From Papaver somniferum (lineage: Eukaryota > Streptophyta > Magnoliopsida > Ranunculales > Papaveraceae): DNA of 64,000 nt. A program made the translations under genes and the position numbers. The notes below the pieces were generated by a model, which saw nothing but the letters and a program-made list of their open reading frames with translations, searched no databases and had not been told where the DNA came from. Where the stretch lies: positions 152,794,406 through 152,858,405 of the forward strand of contig NC_039363.1 of assembly GCF_003573695.1 (NCBI RefSeq), written 5' to 3'. Below, piece by piece: positions 22,439-34,332 of this stretch (its first letter is position 1; each line of letters starts with the position of its first letter).

Positions 22439-23811
22439 GTTGGGGTGGAAACCTTATCTAATTTTGGGTTTGGCCGAAACCCTAATTTGCGCGTCTGGCA
22501 TGTGACCGCGGCACGGTGACGTATTTTGTGCAAACGGCGCCATGGCCACGCCAGAGGAATTATGGTGAAGCCAAAACGTGGGGATGGTCACGGGAGCAAG
22601 GTTATCTATGAGTGGCCATAGCATGGCCTCATTTTTAGGGTTTTCCGGTCCCACATGGCTCGTGGCATGTTGTGGGGCCCAAAGTGGCGTAATTTGGGCC
22701 ACGGCCAAAGTTAGGATTTCAACTAATGCCACTAAAGAAAATCGTGTTTTAGTTGGGAAACCTTGACCAAACTCTATTATGGTGTTGGCCACGAACAGAA
22801 AGTAGGTTAGCACGTAGGCACGCTATTTATGGCACGTTGGCACATTCGGCATGATGCTGTGGAAAAGTGGCACGTTTGGCATGTCGGCGTGATTTTGGAA
22901 AGCCAATTTGGCATTGTGACCATCTGACGCAATTTTTCCTCTTTTAATACTGTGGCAAGTTTAGAGCGACCTGATTGGTCGATAAAAAGAGGGGTCGTCC
23001 GAGCATGGGCGTGGCCACACTTCCAGGTGCACGTAGCGGATTTAAAGCGACCTGATTGGTCGGCGGGAAATAGGGATGGTCGGGCAAAATGGGATGTGTC
23101 CATTTGCAAGTGATGTTGGCTGGCTTATGGCATGGCCACACCTCCCTTTGTTGCTGCTCCTATTTCGTGGCTCCTTTTATTATTATTTTTTTGATTTTGG
23201 GTAGGATTTTGCATCTACTAATCCATGGAAGATTAATTGGCTAGTTTACCTATGCTTAATTTCGACCGGCGGGGTCTAATATACTGCGCAGGGCGCAAAA
23301 TCCTAATTTTTGCAAATTAGTCAGGGTAATATCTGAATCTTGTGAATTATCACAAAATTGATTGAATTCCATGTGTTGACACAGAGTTCTTTAAGTTTAT
23401 TGCCAGAGAGCAGTATGCTTTCCGATTGAGTATTTTTATGGAAGGACCTTAACCTTAATACTTGGAGATTCTTGCTATTCTATTGCGAGTGAACACAAAT
23501 TTTCATGCCATATCAATATTAAGGGTTCATCGGGGGAACATAGCATAGGAAAAATACTCGGCAGGCTCCGACAGTAGTGAATAATGCAGCTAGGAGCTTA
23601 TATACTAATTAGGCTTTATACTAGTGAACAATTCATCTAGGAGCTTGAGTTTCAATATAATATGAAGAGAGACATAAGCACTCATCAAATTTTGATATAT
23701 TCTCCAAATTCCCTGCGGAATATAGACATATCAATGTCTACTACATCTGATGCCGGGTCAGGTAGATAGATTTTTATAGTTTTTGCCCTATACTAAAAAC
23801 CACCATAAACA
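22439..23811 (-). repeat. Partial LTR of a related Tat-like element (LTR X)
   Basis: The right end reads CTAAAAACCACCATAAACA, which on the minus strand gives the TGTT(T/G)ATGGTGGTTTTTAG start shared by the LTRs of A and B. The part at 23300-23600 (GAGTATTTTTATGG..., CATAGCATAGGAAAAATACTC) is similar to B's LTR, and 22960-23080 resembles the GACCAATCA blocks of A's LTR. The other end is cut at the border with element C. No interior was found. Confidence 0.65.
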
Positions 23812-24429
23812 AGTGGAAACATCAAAAATTTCAATTAACCCTGAGTATCATTATTACTATGATTATACTACTGGTACATTTCGTAAACATCGAACGGAGA
23901 AAGTGCATGAGGTATCCTCTGCCCATCTAGCCTATTGGTAACGAGATTGGTTCATCTCATTTGTATATAACTTGAAATGGGGCAAGTAACTGTTGATTAA
24001 CATTGTGTTTTTGTAATTTGGGTTTAGTGTTTTTTTTTAAATAAATTTTTTTTCTCCTTCAAGAAAGGTTTTGTTGACAGTATTTCTATGTCCACCTGAG
24101 AATAAATTATGAGTTGTAGTCTTTATACTATCTTATTTATTACACTGTGATATGATAAAAAATTTCATCTTGTTCTGTGCTCTGAGTGTTTTCTAACTGA
24201 TCATTGAGCTATGAATAAAAATGGTTTTCCTATCTTTTTAGTATGAAATCATCACAGTGTGCGAACCTCGTGGTTAAGAAATTTACCTTGGTAGACTTTC
24301 CTTTCCTTTCTTTTAAGGAATCCTTGTCACGGTACATGAACGGGTCCAAGTACATTACCAGGTATTTAAGGATCAAGTTCGCGTACTTCTTCTCTTCTCT
24401 CAACAGCGTTCGCAAACTAGGGTTTTCGT
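23812..24429. other. Unassigned spacer
   Basis: AT-rich sequence between LTR X and element E. Homopolymer T runs occur around 24030-24060. No domain, tail, terminal repeat or convincing exon seen. It may include the 5' leader of element E. Confidence 0.4.
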
Positions 24430-24543
24430 ATCGGCGCCATTAATAACAAAACTTGGAGGTCTTGGAAGAAATTTCTCAAGGAAGCTCCTCAAGTGAGTTC
24501 CTTTTTCTGTTCATCCTTTACAAATCCTCTTTTGTTTGTTTCA

Positions 24544-25592
24544 ATGGGAAAGTCTTGTGGTGATAAGAATCCAAGGAATTTCTTTAAGTATTTTCGCTCA
24601 TTTTCAAGTAAGATTTTTCTAAGTGACCAAGACTCTATTAGTATTGTATTCATCAATGATTCTAGTCGTAAGATCTTTGAAAAGATTTCTTCTAGTGAAT
24701 TTATTATAGAGAATAAATTGGTTTAAGAAAGTGGTCATAAAGAAGATTTAGTGTGTTTTGAGAAGTATAATCTTGGTAACACTTTAAAGGAATTGGTGAA
24801 GGTTTCGATACTCTTACAAGAATCTTTTATGCTAACATCCATGATGTTAATCTTGAAGACTTGGAATTCAAGATTATGATAAACAGGAAAAAGATTATAG
24901 TCAATAGAGAGTTGATTTCGAAGGTTACCAAAATCCCTTTGGGTAATTTTCTCCTTCCTAGACCAAGAGGAGAAAGACCATCATATGAAACCATTTACAA
25001 TGGTCTTTGTGGCAAGAATATTGATTGGATAAATGGGAAATTTCCTACCCATGATCTTAGTCTTGCTTTAATGTGCTTTGGAAAACTTGGTATTTCTAAT
25101 CTTTGTCCCTCCACAATCGAGAACTCTCGGTGGAGTCATGATTTTGCGGAGTTGGTCTATTTCCTTGTGTTGGTTTCTCAATGTCTTGATATTTTTGGAT
25201 TTATCATTACTCAAATGGTGTCAATGACAACATCCAATAAGAAGTTATGCTTTCCATGCTTAATTGGATTAATATGCAATGCACTTTCTATTGATCCCAT
25301 TGGCAATTCAATTGGAACTCCCAAACTTCTTCATCCTTGTACCTTCAAACGTATGAAGATGAATGTTTTCAAAAGGCAAAGATGTGATTCTTCTGACGGT
25401 TCTTGTAATCCTACCACCTTGAGTATTCTTCATCAAATTCACAAGGGTGTTTGTAAGATCGATAACAAGGTAAACAATTTGCAAGAACAATTACGTGTGT
25501 TTTTGCTACTAAGTTCCACGAAATCAAGGAAGAAATGGAAAAAGTTTAAGCCTCTTGGATGGATTCCGATGATGAAGATGATGATTGATTAA
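24544..25592 (+). pseudogene. Element E ORF: putative plant transposon protein (Transposase_32-like) domain
   Basis: Possible start MGKSCGDKNPRNFF at 24544. The frame stops at TAA 24724-24726 and shifts near 24800, then resumes with FYANIHDVNLEDLEF and continues open from 24861 (INRKKIIVNRELISKVTKIP, FPTHDLSLALMCFGKLGISN, a hydrophobic LVYFLVLVSQCLDIFGFI block, HQIHKGVCKIDNKVNNLQEQ at the end). The FYANL...GK.I...I pattern is typical of a domain common in non-autonomous plant LTR elements; its function is not known. The C-terminus after a predicted coil is Lys-rich. Confidence 0.6.
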
Positions 25593-26807
25593 TCTTAATG
25601 TCTAAGAAACTTATTATGAGAATTTATTCTTATGTTTTAAGAAGGATAACTAGGGTTTGGAATAGCAAATATTGTGATTACACATAGCTATTACCAACGA
25701 TTTTCATCTTGCAATGTTTTAGATTTATTTATTTATTTAAATTCTAAGTCATTTGGAAGATGTTTTTGCAGTATTAATCTTTATGGTTTTATATATTGCA
25801 AAAATATTATGGGATATGTGTGTTTACTTCCGTGAACTATGATTATCTCATATGACAAAAGTTAAGTGTATTATGTCTTTATGCAAATATTGATAAAAGA
25901 TAGAATGAACTTTCGAATATTCCACAGTAATGATCTTTCCCTGATCCACTTCTGTGTAAAAGTACTGTATGGATCTGTAAGTTTTCTTATGTTGAGCATT
26001 TCCGGTTAAATTAATCATCAAGGTTCTTTTGTGGTTAATTTATTCGAGTTTACTGGATACAAATTCATGTTTCATTAATTTGTTAATGTCCAAAGAAATC
26101 CTTTTTTTCTCATAAAAGTAAGGTGGCTATTGTAGTTCTTTCAGGAATGACATCTTATGGGGGAGAGTTCTTAATTGAACTTGTGCTTAATTGCCAAATC
26201 TTTGTGGGGAGTGCAGCTGTGGAATATTGTAGGAGTTATCTTGTATCTTTATAAATCCTTGATGAATACACTAAGTTTCGACTATATGAAATCATCGAAA
26301 CAAAGTTGATATGTTCTCTTTTAGTCATGAAGTGTCTCTATGAGAATTTCATTATGATCCCGTTAATTTTCGTTCCTTTGCCAATTTATATTGACAAAAA
26401 GGGGAGACTTATTTTGTAATTCACACTACATCATATGGTTTACAGATTATTATGTAAGGGGGAGTGGTTTTCATTGTGAGATGAAGTATTGACTAAGGGG
26501 GAGTGATACATATCACCGTAGTATTATTGTCAAAGTTGTGATACAATTGAACTTTGATGTTGTGTAATAATACTATGACATTGTATAACGATAATTGAGA
26601 ACATTTGTTTTCTTATTGTTATGGCTACGGATCTTCAACAACAAAGATACTGAGTTGAACACGTTCAGAATCACTGGATTACTTGGAGTGACGAAGAATT
26701 CAAGGAATGTTAAAGAACCAAGGAAATCAATCATGTTGGATGAGAAGCTATAAAGTTTATTTATTTTGTAATCCATATGTAGTGATAGTTTTTTCGCTAA
26801 AATTGAC
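25593..26807 (+). other. Non-coding 3' region of element E with repeated polypurine tracts
   Basis: No gene. Purine blocks resembling the true PPT occur at about 26157 (GGGGGAGAGT), 26395 (TTGACAAAAAGGGGAGA), 26457 (AAGGGGGAGTGG) and 26498 (AAGGGGGAGTGA). The 26395 block is nearly the same as the tract at the LTR border. Confidence 0.6.
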
Positions 26808-26819
26808 AAAGGAGGAGAT
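26808..26819 (+). promoter_or_regulatory. Polypurine tract of element E
   Basis: AAAGGAGGAGAT lies immediately upstream of the LTR start TGTTAGAGCA. In LTR elements this tract primes plus-strand DNA synthesis. Confidence 0.75.
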
Positions 26820-27918
26820 TGTTAGAGCACTGCTCGGTCGAACTCGCAAGCGTTGCTATCTCAAAATTGTTTGTCAAGTTTAGGTGATCAAAACTATAAG
26901 TCTTGATTTCTAGTCTACTTATATCTATGATTGAAGACGAAGATCTACTGAGGAGAGCTTTGAGGAACTTCATCAACAAAAGGTATGTGGAAACTAAAAT
27001 TTATCTATCACTCAGAAGTCTATTCAATTCTATCTCCTATTGAGACTAAGTCGTATAGCTATATATACTTTTATTATACACATTTGATATTTTGATCTGA
27101 GTTTAACTCGCTTATATCTTTATCGAAACATGTGTTGGAAAGATTTTTGTTTTAGCTACGTTCATCATTATTCTTGACAAGTTTAGTTGGAAACGATTTA
27201 TTTGTTTGAAACTAAGCAATGAGTCAAAAGATGATCATGTCAAAATTGCCTTGAAACATCTTACATTATTTGTGTGAGACAGTCATTTGATGTAGACTCA
27301 GAATGTTTCATATTGAACATTCGATCACTTGAAAATTACGTATAAGCTAATAATTTATGTGAGACAGCTATTGTCATCTTCTAAGGATGTTTCAATGATT
27401 GAAATGGTGTTTAGAGCTAAACCCCATGTCTTAACGGCGTAAGGAACGCGACTGTACTTTAATCAGTATGAGACTTGGTTAGGTCTCAACTACATTCCAG
27501 TCTGAAGTTAACTTATAGTAGGCTAGTGTCTGTAGCAGCTTAATACAGTGCGGTGTTCAAATCTGGACTAGGTACCGGGGGTTTTCTGCATTTACGGTTT
27601 CCTCGTTAACAAAACTTATGGTGTTTGTGTTATTTCTTTTCCACATTGGTAAATCCGACCTTTGGTTGTTGATTGAAATTGATTGGCAATTGAACATTGG
27701 TTTTTGATACCGTTCAAGTAATTTCTCATATCAATCGAGTCACAGATTTTTATCTGTTTGATTGCAGATTGTATTGAGAAATCGAAATATAACTCTTGGA
27801 TGTTTTTCCTTGATTTAGTATGACTGTCTAGTTGATTCTCTTGGAATTATATTGGAGTTAGTCCATACAAATTGCCGAACGAAATATTGGGTGTGGTTGT
27901 TAGACCCCCGTTTTTTCA
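26820..27918 (+). repeat. 3' LTR of element E (1,099 bp)
   Basis: Begins TGTTAGAGCACTGC and ends GACCCCCGTTTTTTCA, typical plant copia LTR ends (TG...CA). It is preceded by a PPT. The next bases, CATTA (27919-27923), would be the TSD, but the matching left copy was not found. It sits against the 3' end of the PMD pseudogene. Confidence 0.8.
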
Positions 27919-29542
27919 CATTAAATGACTGAGCAATTAACGATACTTACTAGCAATTCGACGGTCTTCTGAAGTCCGGGAATTGTAGGTGGTTCCTCTG
28001 TAGGATATGAAACGGGAGGGTTTTTCTGGGGTGGAATTTCAACGTTCTCCGGGTGCACAACAAAAGGATGCGAGTATTCCATGTAAGTCGTCATGTAATC
28101 AGGATCGGCTTCATCACCGTTTTCCGCAATCTCCCATTTAGTGATATCTACTAAACAATTACATTCCCTATACCTCCAATGTGTTGGTTCCGGATTTGGC
28201 GAATACTCTACCTTCAACTTTAAGTAGATAAAAAACACTGTTTATAGAGAACCATGTACCTTTCCGTCGCGAATTGCGTCAACATAGTTTGTTGCTTATA
28301 TCCAAGTTTCCGCATCACCAAACCTCAAAAAGTGGTGGTTTTATAAGCCTGAGATCAAGGCTCACCAGGTTCAGAATTTCTTTGGTAGTCATCGCGTCCA
28401 GAGCCAATATCATATCTGTCAGTCGACGATTGTTACCGGGCTTCGGAGTATTGTTGAACTCGTATCTCCGAGATCTAGGCTTATCGGGTTTAGAATTTTC
28501 TTTTATTATCAAGGCTTTGTAATTCGTGAACATTGTTGGGAAGTTTTCATAAGCCCACACATACGCCAATGTAGAATGATACATATAAAAATGAGTAATT
28601 TTGTTTACAATAATAATGGTATATGTGAAAAATATATAAGAACACAAGTTTAAAAACAAAATTACCTAGAGTATAGTGAAATTCCCGACAAATAGATTGG
28701 TAACAGCTTTAGAGGCCCTTCTCATCTCCGCCATCAAATGTGTAATTACCACGGTGCCCCAAGAATGGCCAGGTACATCTTCCAACGGATCCAAGTATTG
28801 TAGGTGGTTTGAACTCACCCTGTTCCCACTAGCGTCAGGGAATACCTTAGTGCCAAGATGAATAACAGGTAAGCAGCGGCTGTATAACGAATTTGAGCGG
28901 GATCCCATTCATCCATCTTTCGTTTCTCCTTCGTCCTTACAAACCCCTTTCTAAGCATCTTCAGTTTTATTGTCTTTGTCCTACAATTCTTAGATACATA
29001 GAAGTTTCGTAGTGCCAACCAAACAGCTTGTTAGTCAAATCGTGTAACTTCGACCATTCTAGGTCCGGACATTTATCTCATTCTGCAACTGATTTGCCGG
29101 TAACCCATAATCCTAGAATTTTCTGAGCATCATCATGGATCAAGGTCATCTCTCCAAATGGGAAGTGCATGGTATCAGTTTCACCATGATACCTCTCGAT
29201 GAAGCAATTGATTGTCACAGAATCATACTCCACATAATTTTCAACCAGAGGATATAGCCCAGAGTCATTTACTAATTATTGGACCTCTTTACATTCCAAA
29301 GCCAAAGGCCATTTACTCAGATTAATGTTGGTTGCAAAATCCCAGATATTCTGTAAATTTTATTAAACTCCTACCTGCGTTACGCATTTACGCATGGCTT
29401 GCTGAGTATCTATCCATTGCTATGTTCCCCAGCTGAACTCTTAATATTGACTGGATATGACAATTAATGTTCACTCGCAGCTGGGTAGCATGAGTTTCCT
29501 GAAATGTCAACATTAAGATGCGCATGAAGGTATTAAATCAGA

Positions 29543-30271
29543 TACATGTGGCTGGTTTCCAACCTCGTCATCAGGTCTGAACTATGGGCGTTGCGTAATA
29601 AAGCAGTTTTTGAGCACAAGAAAGCGAGCTGGAGTTTGTTTTTCAAGCGGGTGATGAAGTTAATTAAAGAGTATGTTGTTCGGCTTCGTGGTAACATGAA
29701 AAACAATACTGAAGACGTAGTCATTCTTGACTATTTTCGTGTGTAGCATAGGAAAATCAAGGTTCTACAGCCAATTGAGTGTTTTTGGCAGCCTCCGGAG
29801 GATAATGAAATACATATCTGTTGTGATGGTGTGGCGCGAGGTAATCCAGGTGTTGCGGGTGCTGGTGTGGTGGCAAGAGATTCAAACTGTGTATTCCTAG
29901 GTGCAATTTCTATTGGCCTAGGAATTACTACTAACTACTTGGCTGAACTTTATGGTATTCTAGTGGGTATGGAGTGGGCAGTGACATGGGGTTTTCGACA
30001 GATTTTCATCAGGTCTGACTCCTTTGGTGCTGTTGAGGCTTTTAAGAATGATAATTTACCTTGGTTTGCTAGACAGAGGTGGGCGGCAGTGAGTAGACAT
30101 TATGATACTATAAGGTTTATTCATACTTATAGGGAGGCGAATTTTTTTGCTGATGCTATGGCCAAAAGAGGATGTTCTCTTAGTAATGAGATAGGTTTAC
30201 ATTATGATGGAAGACGTAATTTTTTAATTTCAGTTGGACATCCAAATGTTACTTATTATAGATTTAAGTAG
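29543..30271 (+). pseudogene. LINE ORF2 fragment: RNase H
   Basis: The frame continues from the chimera junction (MWLVSNLVIRSELWALRN) through one in-frame TAG at 29744-29746 (after YFRV; relatives have Arg) to the stop at 30269-30271. RNase H residues are intact: CDGVARGNPGVAGAG, AELYG, RSDS and NFFADAMAKRG. It ends YYRFK like the other two LINE copies in the window. It lacks all upstream ORF2 domains. Confidence 0.9.
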
Positions 30272-30284
30272 TTTTCAAGTTTTT

Positions 30285-30301
30285 GGGGTTTTTGTGACCT
30301 C
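30285..30301 (+). promoter_or_regulatory. Candidate 3'-UTR stem-loop of the chimeric LINE
   Basis: GGGGTT-TTTGT-GACCTC can pair in six positions (two G-U pairs as RNA), 60 nt before the tail. It aligns with the LINE-2 hairpin, and the base changes keep pairing through wobbles. Confidence 0.45.
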
Positions 30302-30569
30302 TTTTCTTGAATACATTTCTTTGTAAATGTGTTATCTATTAATAAATTTTTTTTACTTATCAAAAAAAAAAACCAAAGGCCATTTACTCGAGGTTTGGTG
30401 TTGGCAAACACGTATTACTTTCTTATGATCCTACAATTAGGAGACAATGAGATTATACATAAACATAAATAAAAATAAAGTATTCATAAATATGAGATAT
30501 GAAAGAAAGCATACATAATAATACACGAGCACAAGGTAAAAATTCTTACATAGGTTTGATAGATAGTAC

Positions 30570-32979
30570 TGTTGATGGTAGTTTTTAGTTAGGGCTAAAA
30601 CCGTAAAACCCTAAATTTATGTACTCTTGTTTTGCAAAGAAATAGAGTCATTTTAACAGTGATGAGTTCCTACGCCTCTTTGCTTACATATGTATTGAGC
30701 AATTCAGTATACTTAAATATATGAAATTTACTTAGAATAATGTTGGTTGCAAAATCCCAGATATTCTGTAAATTTTATTAAACTCCTACCTGCGTTATGC
30801 ATTTACGCATGGCTTGCTGAGTATTTATCCAATGTTGTGTTCCCCAGCTGAACTCTTAATATTGACTGGATATGACAATTAATGTTCACTCGCAGCTGGG
30901 TAGCATGAGTTTCCTGAAATGTCAACATTAAGATGTGCATGAAGGTATTAAATCAGAAGAACGCTGCGCTGCTCTCCGAGATTAAAAATTAGTGACTTTG
31001 TATCAACATGCAAAATTCACAAAATTTGGTTAATTTTGTGTCAGCTCGCAAAATTCAATTTTTCTAACCTAATTTTATCAATTTGTAAAAATTAGGTTTT
31101 TGCGGTCTGCGCAATATCTCGATCCCTATTGGTCGAGACTAAACCTAGGAAAACTAGGAAATCGATCCATCATGGAACTAGTAGGAGCAGAATCCTACTA
31201 AAGGTTGGAAAATAAGAAATAAAAGGGAAACTGTGACAAGTGAGGACAACAGCCAAAGGGGCGCGACCGCGCCACTTGGACGGCCGGTTTGCCCTAGTTT
31301 GCTTCCTATCACCAACCGGCCATGTCCCATGTTTGGTCGGCCGGTTTGTCCTAGTTTGTGGTGCCTATCACCAACCGGCCATGTCCCATGTTGATGGCCG
31401 CCAGTCCCTCTTTCCCATCGACCAATCAAATTTCTCCAAACTGCAGCCTACACTTTAATTAAAAATGGTTGTCTGTCGTCCTCTCTTTCCAATCGACCAA
31501 TCAGATCGCTCTAAAGTTGTAAGATACAATTTTAATTAAAGATAGTTGTTCGTCGGCCCCTCTTTCCCATCGACCAATCAAATCACTTCTAAGCTGCAAG
31601 ATCCATGATATCTACCTTCTTATAGCCTACATGCTCCTCTCTCACCAATCAGATCTATTTAACTTGGTTGAACGATATCCAAAAGGTCACCCAAAGTTGG
31701 CGAACACCCGGGAGAAACTCCTAAAGAGTATGGACATGATCTATATGAAAAAAGTTTCGTATGGATGTCTAGTATAACATACTAAAAAATCACATCAATC
31801 GGATTAACGAACTAAAAGATACATCTTAAAAGGTGAGCTAGGTCATGGCTAAAAACTGTCAGAATTCCTCCTGAATTCTTCCTGATTTTTTACTGTCGGG
31901 CAGTTTTCACCTCCTAAACGAGATCAAAACCTAAATATTTCCGCGTGGGAAGATAGGAAATATTTTCCTGATAAGAATAGAGGGGCAGATCATCAGAATT
32001 GTATGAGAATTCTACAGCAGTTTTAGTGAGGGTCTCGCATCTGAATTTTCTGATTACGAAATTTCATGAATTAACACAAACTTCTACAAATCATCTCTAC
32101 CATCCAACTTGCCTAGCTAGTTTAATCGGCTTAGATCTAATTTGGGTCGACCAATGAGATGCCATGATGACTACCGGTCATCCCCTCCTATGAGGGATGA
32201 CTACCTGCCGCCTAGCTTGCGCGTGATTGGTAGAAATAATTAGGTCTTACAAGCAAGACCCACTCAAAAATTAACGTGTGAGACTTGTTACATTCTTTGT
32301 GTAACTTGCTCCATATTTTCTACAAAAATACTCGAGACATCAAACATGTCACAAACTGGGGGATGTTCATCAGGGTATTGGTCTGGCGGTTTACAGTGTG
32401 CGGCGTGCAATACGCCCATTACGAGAAAGTGTCGGGAAAGGCGGACAGTTAGTGGTAGTAGAGAAGTAGTGGGAGTAAAACCAACTAGTCTTACCCTCAT
32501 AGTAGGGACATGGTTTTTACCATTCTACGTGATCTCCACTTCTCCTTCACTCAACTACTTCCACTTCCTATGAGATCAGTGCGTGTTCGACTATGACTTC
32601 TATAAATAGATTTTCAATCTATTTCAACCGACAAGTGTTATTAATACAAGTATCCAGAAAACACCAAGAATTTATAGCTTACATTCCGCAAGAAAGTTCC
32701 ACATTCTGATACAAGTCATAAAAGAGCCACACCTTCATAGTTCATCATTATGATCTCAACACCTTCTTCGCTTCCCTCCTTAAGATCAACCCTTCTCCTT
32801 CATTTTGTGACCGAAGCAAGACTGGAACGTCCATTTCTTGGTTTAGGCCAGAATTGTAGAGATTGATCTCTAGAATCGAAAGTAATCATGTGCAGTACAT
32901 TTGTTTAGGGTTTAGATTGTTTTCTCGATGGCACACCCAATTTACTATTTTCAGCAGAATTAGTTTTTACCCTACTAAA
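30570..32979 (+). repeat. 5' LTR of element A (2,410 bp)
   Basis: Starts TGTTGATGGTAGTTTTTAG; ends at CCTACTAAA, where the other LTR has CCTACTACA. Contains two copies of a roughly 58-bp GC-rich unit (CGGCCGGTTTG...CACCAACCGGCCATG) near 31281-31390 and several GACCAATCA blocks. It is longer than the 3' LTR mainly because of an extra tandem block around 31460-31550. Many single-base differences from the 3' LTR indicate an old insertion. Confidence 0.92.
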
Positions 32980-33003
32980 AATTGGCAACCACAGTGGGAG
33001 ATT
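32980..33003 (+). promoter_or_regulatory. Primer-binding-site region of element A
   Basis: AATTGGCAACCACAGTGGGA directly after the LTR. It matches the B and C sites except for GCAACC in place of GCGACC. Confidence 0.55.
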
Positions 33004-33062
33004 AATCTCTCGGTTCAAAGTCAATTTCTCAGTTTTCATTTCAATTTTCTCAATTTCAAGAT

Positions 33063-34332
33063 AGTAGATCTTTGGTATGGATTGAGAAACTAATCTTGAT
33101 ACTACTGGCGCTGAAAAAACTCCCGGCGTCAATATCCCTGCTGCTGACACCAATGTACCTCCTGCCAACATAATCAATACATCCCATGGTGTTACATCCT
33201 CTACTACCAACATCAGCGGCGTAGGAAACATTCCCTCCGGCGTGACACCTCCAATCACCAGAGCCAGAGCCGCTGCTAGTCTCCCTAATATTCATTCAAG
33301 CGTGTCACCTCCGATCACCACAAGAGATGCTACCACTTCTTCGTCAGGACGGGAGACTGGAGGAGCCCGAGGAAACCAACCTTCTATTACCATTGCTGAT
33401 TTAATGGAGATACAGGAGGTTCTTGCTAAAGCTCAGACAGACATGGCTGCAACCCAGAAGGAGGTACTCACTTTTCTTACGACACTGACAAAGTGGCTAT
33501 TATCATAGCAGCAACATCAACATCAGACGGAGCAGGAAGGGAACACTTTCATGACTCCTGATGCAAACACTTAAACAGGGCGAGCCCTTTATAGATGGAG
33601 AAGCTTGTGTGGTTTATGAACGTCCATAGAAAAGAAATCAACAATCCAATCTCGTCACGTGTGAAGATCTGTATGATTCCTCCAAAATCAAGGAAAAGAA
33701 TGTTCAGCCACCGTTCACCAACACCAACCTCCCTACCCTCTTGATGTGCAAAGATCTTACAAGAGGATATTCCTCTCACTAAACTCTCCCCTTATGACGG
33801 TACTGGAAGAGTGTTTCAGCGAAACAATGAGCATCCGAACGATTATGTCAAGAGATTCAGAATTTAAACACTAGATTGTCACGATCCAGATATGACTGAA
33901 CAACAATTGGTGGAATTATGCATCAATTGGATGGTGCCTGTATATCGTGCTTTGATGGAGAACCTGCGCTTTCAAACATTCTCTGAACTTCATGAAGCTG
34001 TTAAATGCTCGGCTACAACAGCGCCAGCCTTGCTAGAACGAACTAGACCTGCTATGAATGAAGATGCACGTGAGACTCGAGGAAGCAGACGTCTCGTCAA
34101 CAAACAATACAATACTCAACCTTCTGCAAGCGTGGTGGGTGAATGGGGAAAGAGAAAACCTCCAGCTGCGGAACAACAACCTAAACGTACGGCACCAGCG
34201 CAACAGATAGCTCAACCCCGGAAGGCTGCCATTAAAACTCCTTCACAGCCAAAAGAAACTGGAAAGGCTGCTCCGAACTTCCCATTTCCAATCGAAGAAT
34301 TAATTGAGCTCCTGGAGGCGGATTCAAGATGA
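33063..34332 (+). pseudogene. Gag of element A
   Basis: Homologous to gag of B and C. The expected start (MVDLRSG in C) reads ATA-GTA-GAT here, so the start codon is lost. Recognisable parts: TIADLMEIQEVLAKAQTDMAA at 33380-33450, a degenerate core, then MTEQQLVELCINWMVPVYRA, NLRFQTFSELHEAVKCSATT, RGSRRLVNKQYNTQPSASVV and FPFPIEELIELLEA up to 34332. Compared with B a large part of the capsid core (the SLTGRAYTWYN block) is missing near 33790-33810, where NLYDGT-like sequence runs straight into FQRNNEHPNDYVKRF. Confidence 0.82.

Larger units (their letters stand above)
24430..27918 (+). mobile_element. Element E: non-autonomous copia-like LTR element, 3' part
   Basis: Contains one broken ORF related to the 'putative plant transposon protein' domain, a 1.2-kb non-coding 3' region rich in GGGGGAG motifs, a polypurine tract and a 3' LTR. 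No gag zinc knuckle, integrase or RT was seen and no 5' LTR was found, so the left limit is approximate. The LTR shares a motif block with copia-like element F (AGC-GGCTTAAT ... GGTACCGGGGGTTTT ... GCGGTTTCCT type). Confidence 0.65.
29319..30372 (+). mobile_element. Chimeric retroposon: LTR-derived 5' part joined to LINE 3' end
   Basis: A 17-bp perfect TSD (CCAAAGGCCATTTACTC) at 29302-29318 and 30373-30389 encloses two unrelated parts. 29319-29542 (224 bp) matches an internal piece of element A's LTR (30734-30957, also about 45885-46108). 29543-30372 is the 3' end of a LINE (RNase H and 3' UTR) with an A-tail at 30362-30372. One TSD around both parts means one integration event. The LTR part matches neither nearby copy exactly, so the donor was another family member. 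Template switching during target-primed reverse transcription is the simplest explanation. Confidence 0.85.
27919..30564 (-). pseudogene. Plant mobile domain (PMD) pseudogene, exons 2 onward
   Basis: Plant mobile domain protein, as in MAIN/MAIL-like genes and transposon-linked PMD families. The tail of exon 1 is 30569-30550, with a GTAAGAATT donor; a 119-bp intron follows, with acceptor CCTAATTGTAG before 30430. Exon 2 runs 30430-30373, is interrupted by the chimeric insertion, and resumes at 29318. Visible blocks: SGLYPLVEN, IERYHGETDTMHFPFGEMT, DDAQKILGLWVTGKSV, KRKMDEWDPAQIRYTAAAYL, LDPLEDVPGHSWGT, HLMAEMRRASKAVTNL, AYENFPTM and, near the end, DPDYMTTYMEYSHPFVVHP. Several stops and frameshifts break it. 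Element E's LTR abuts its 3' end. Confidence 0.82.

Noticed and set aside
22454..23141. Overlapping open frames in GC-rich DNA of LTR X
   Set aside because: No homology to known proteins is apparent. They occur on both strands in a region of raised GC, where stops are rare by chance.
31178..31429. Open frame present in both LTRs of element A (also 46323-46574)
   Set aside because: It is shared only because LTRs are copies of each other. It lies in a GC-rich tandem repeat and shows no recognisable domain.
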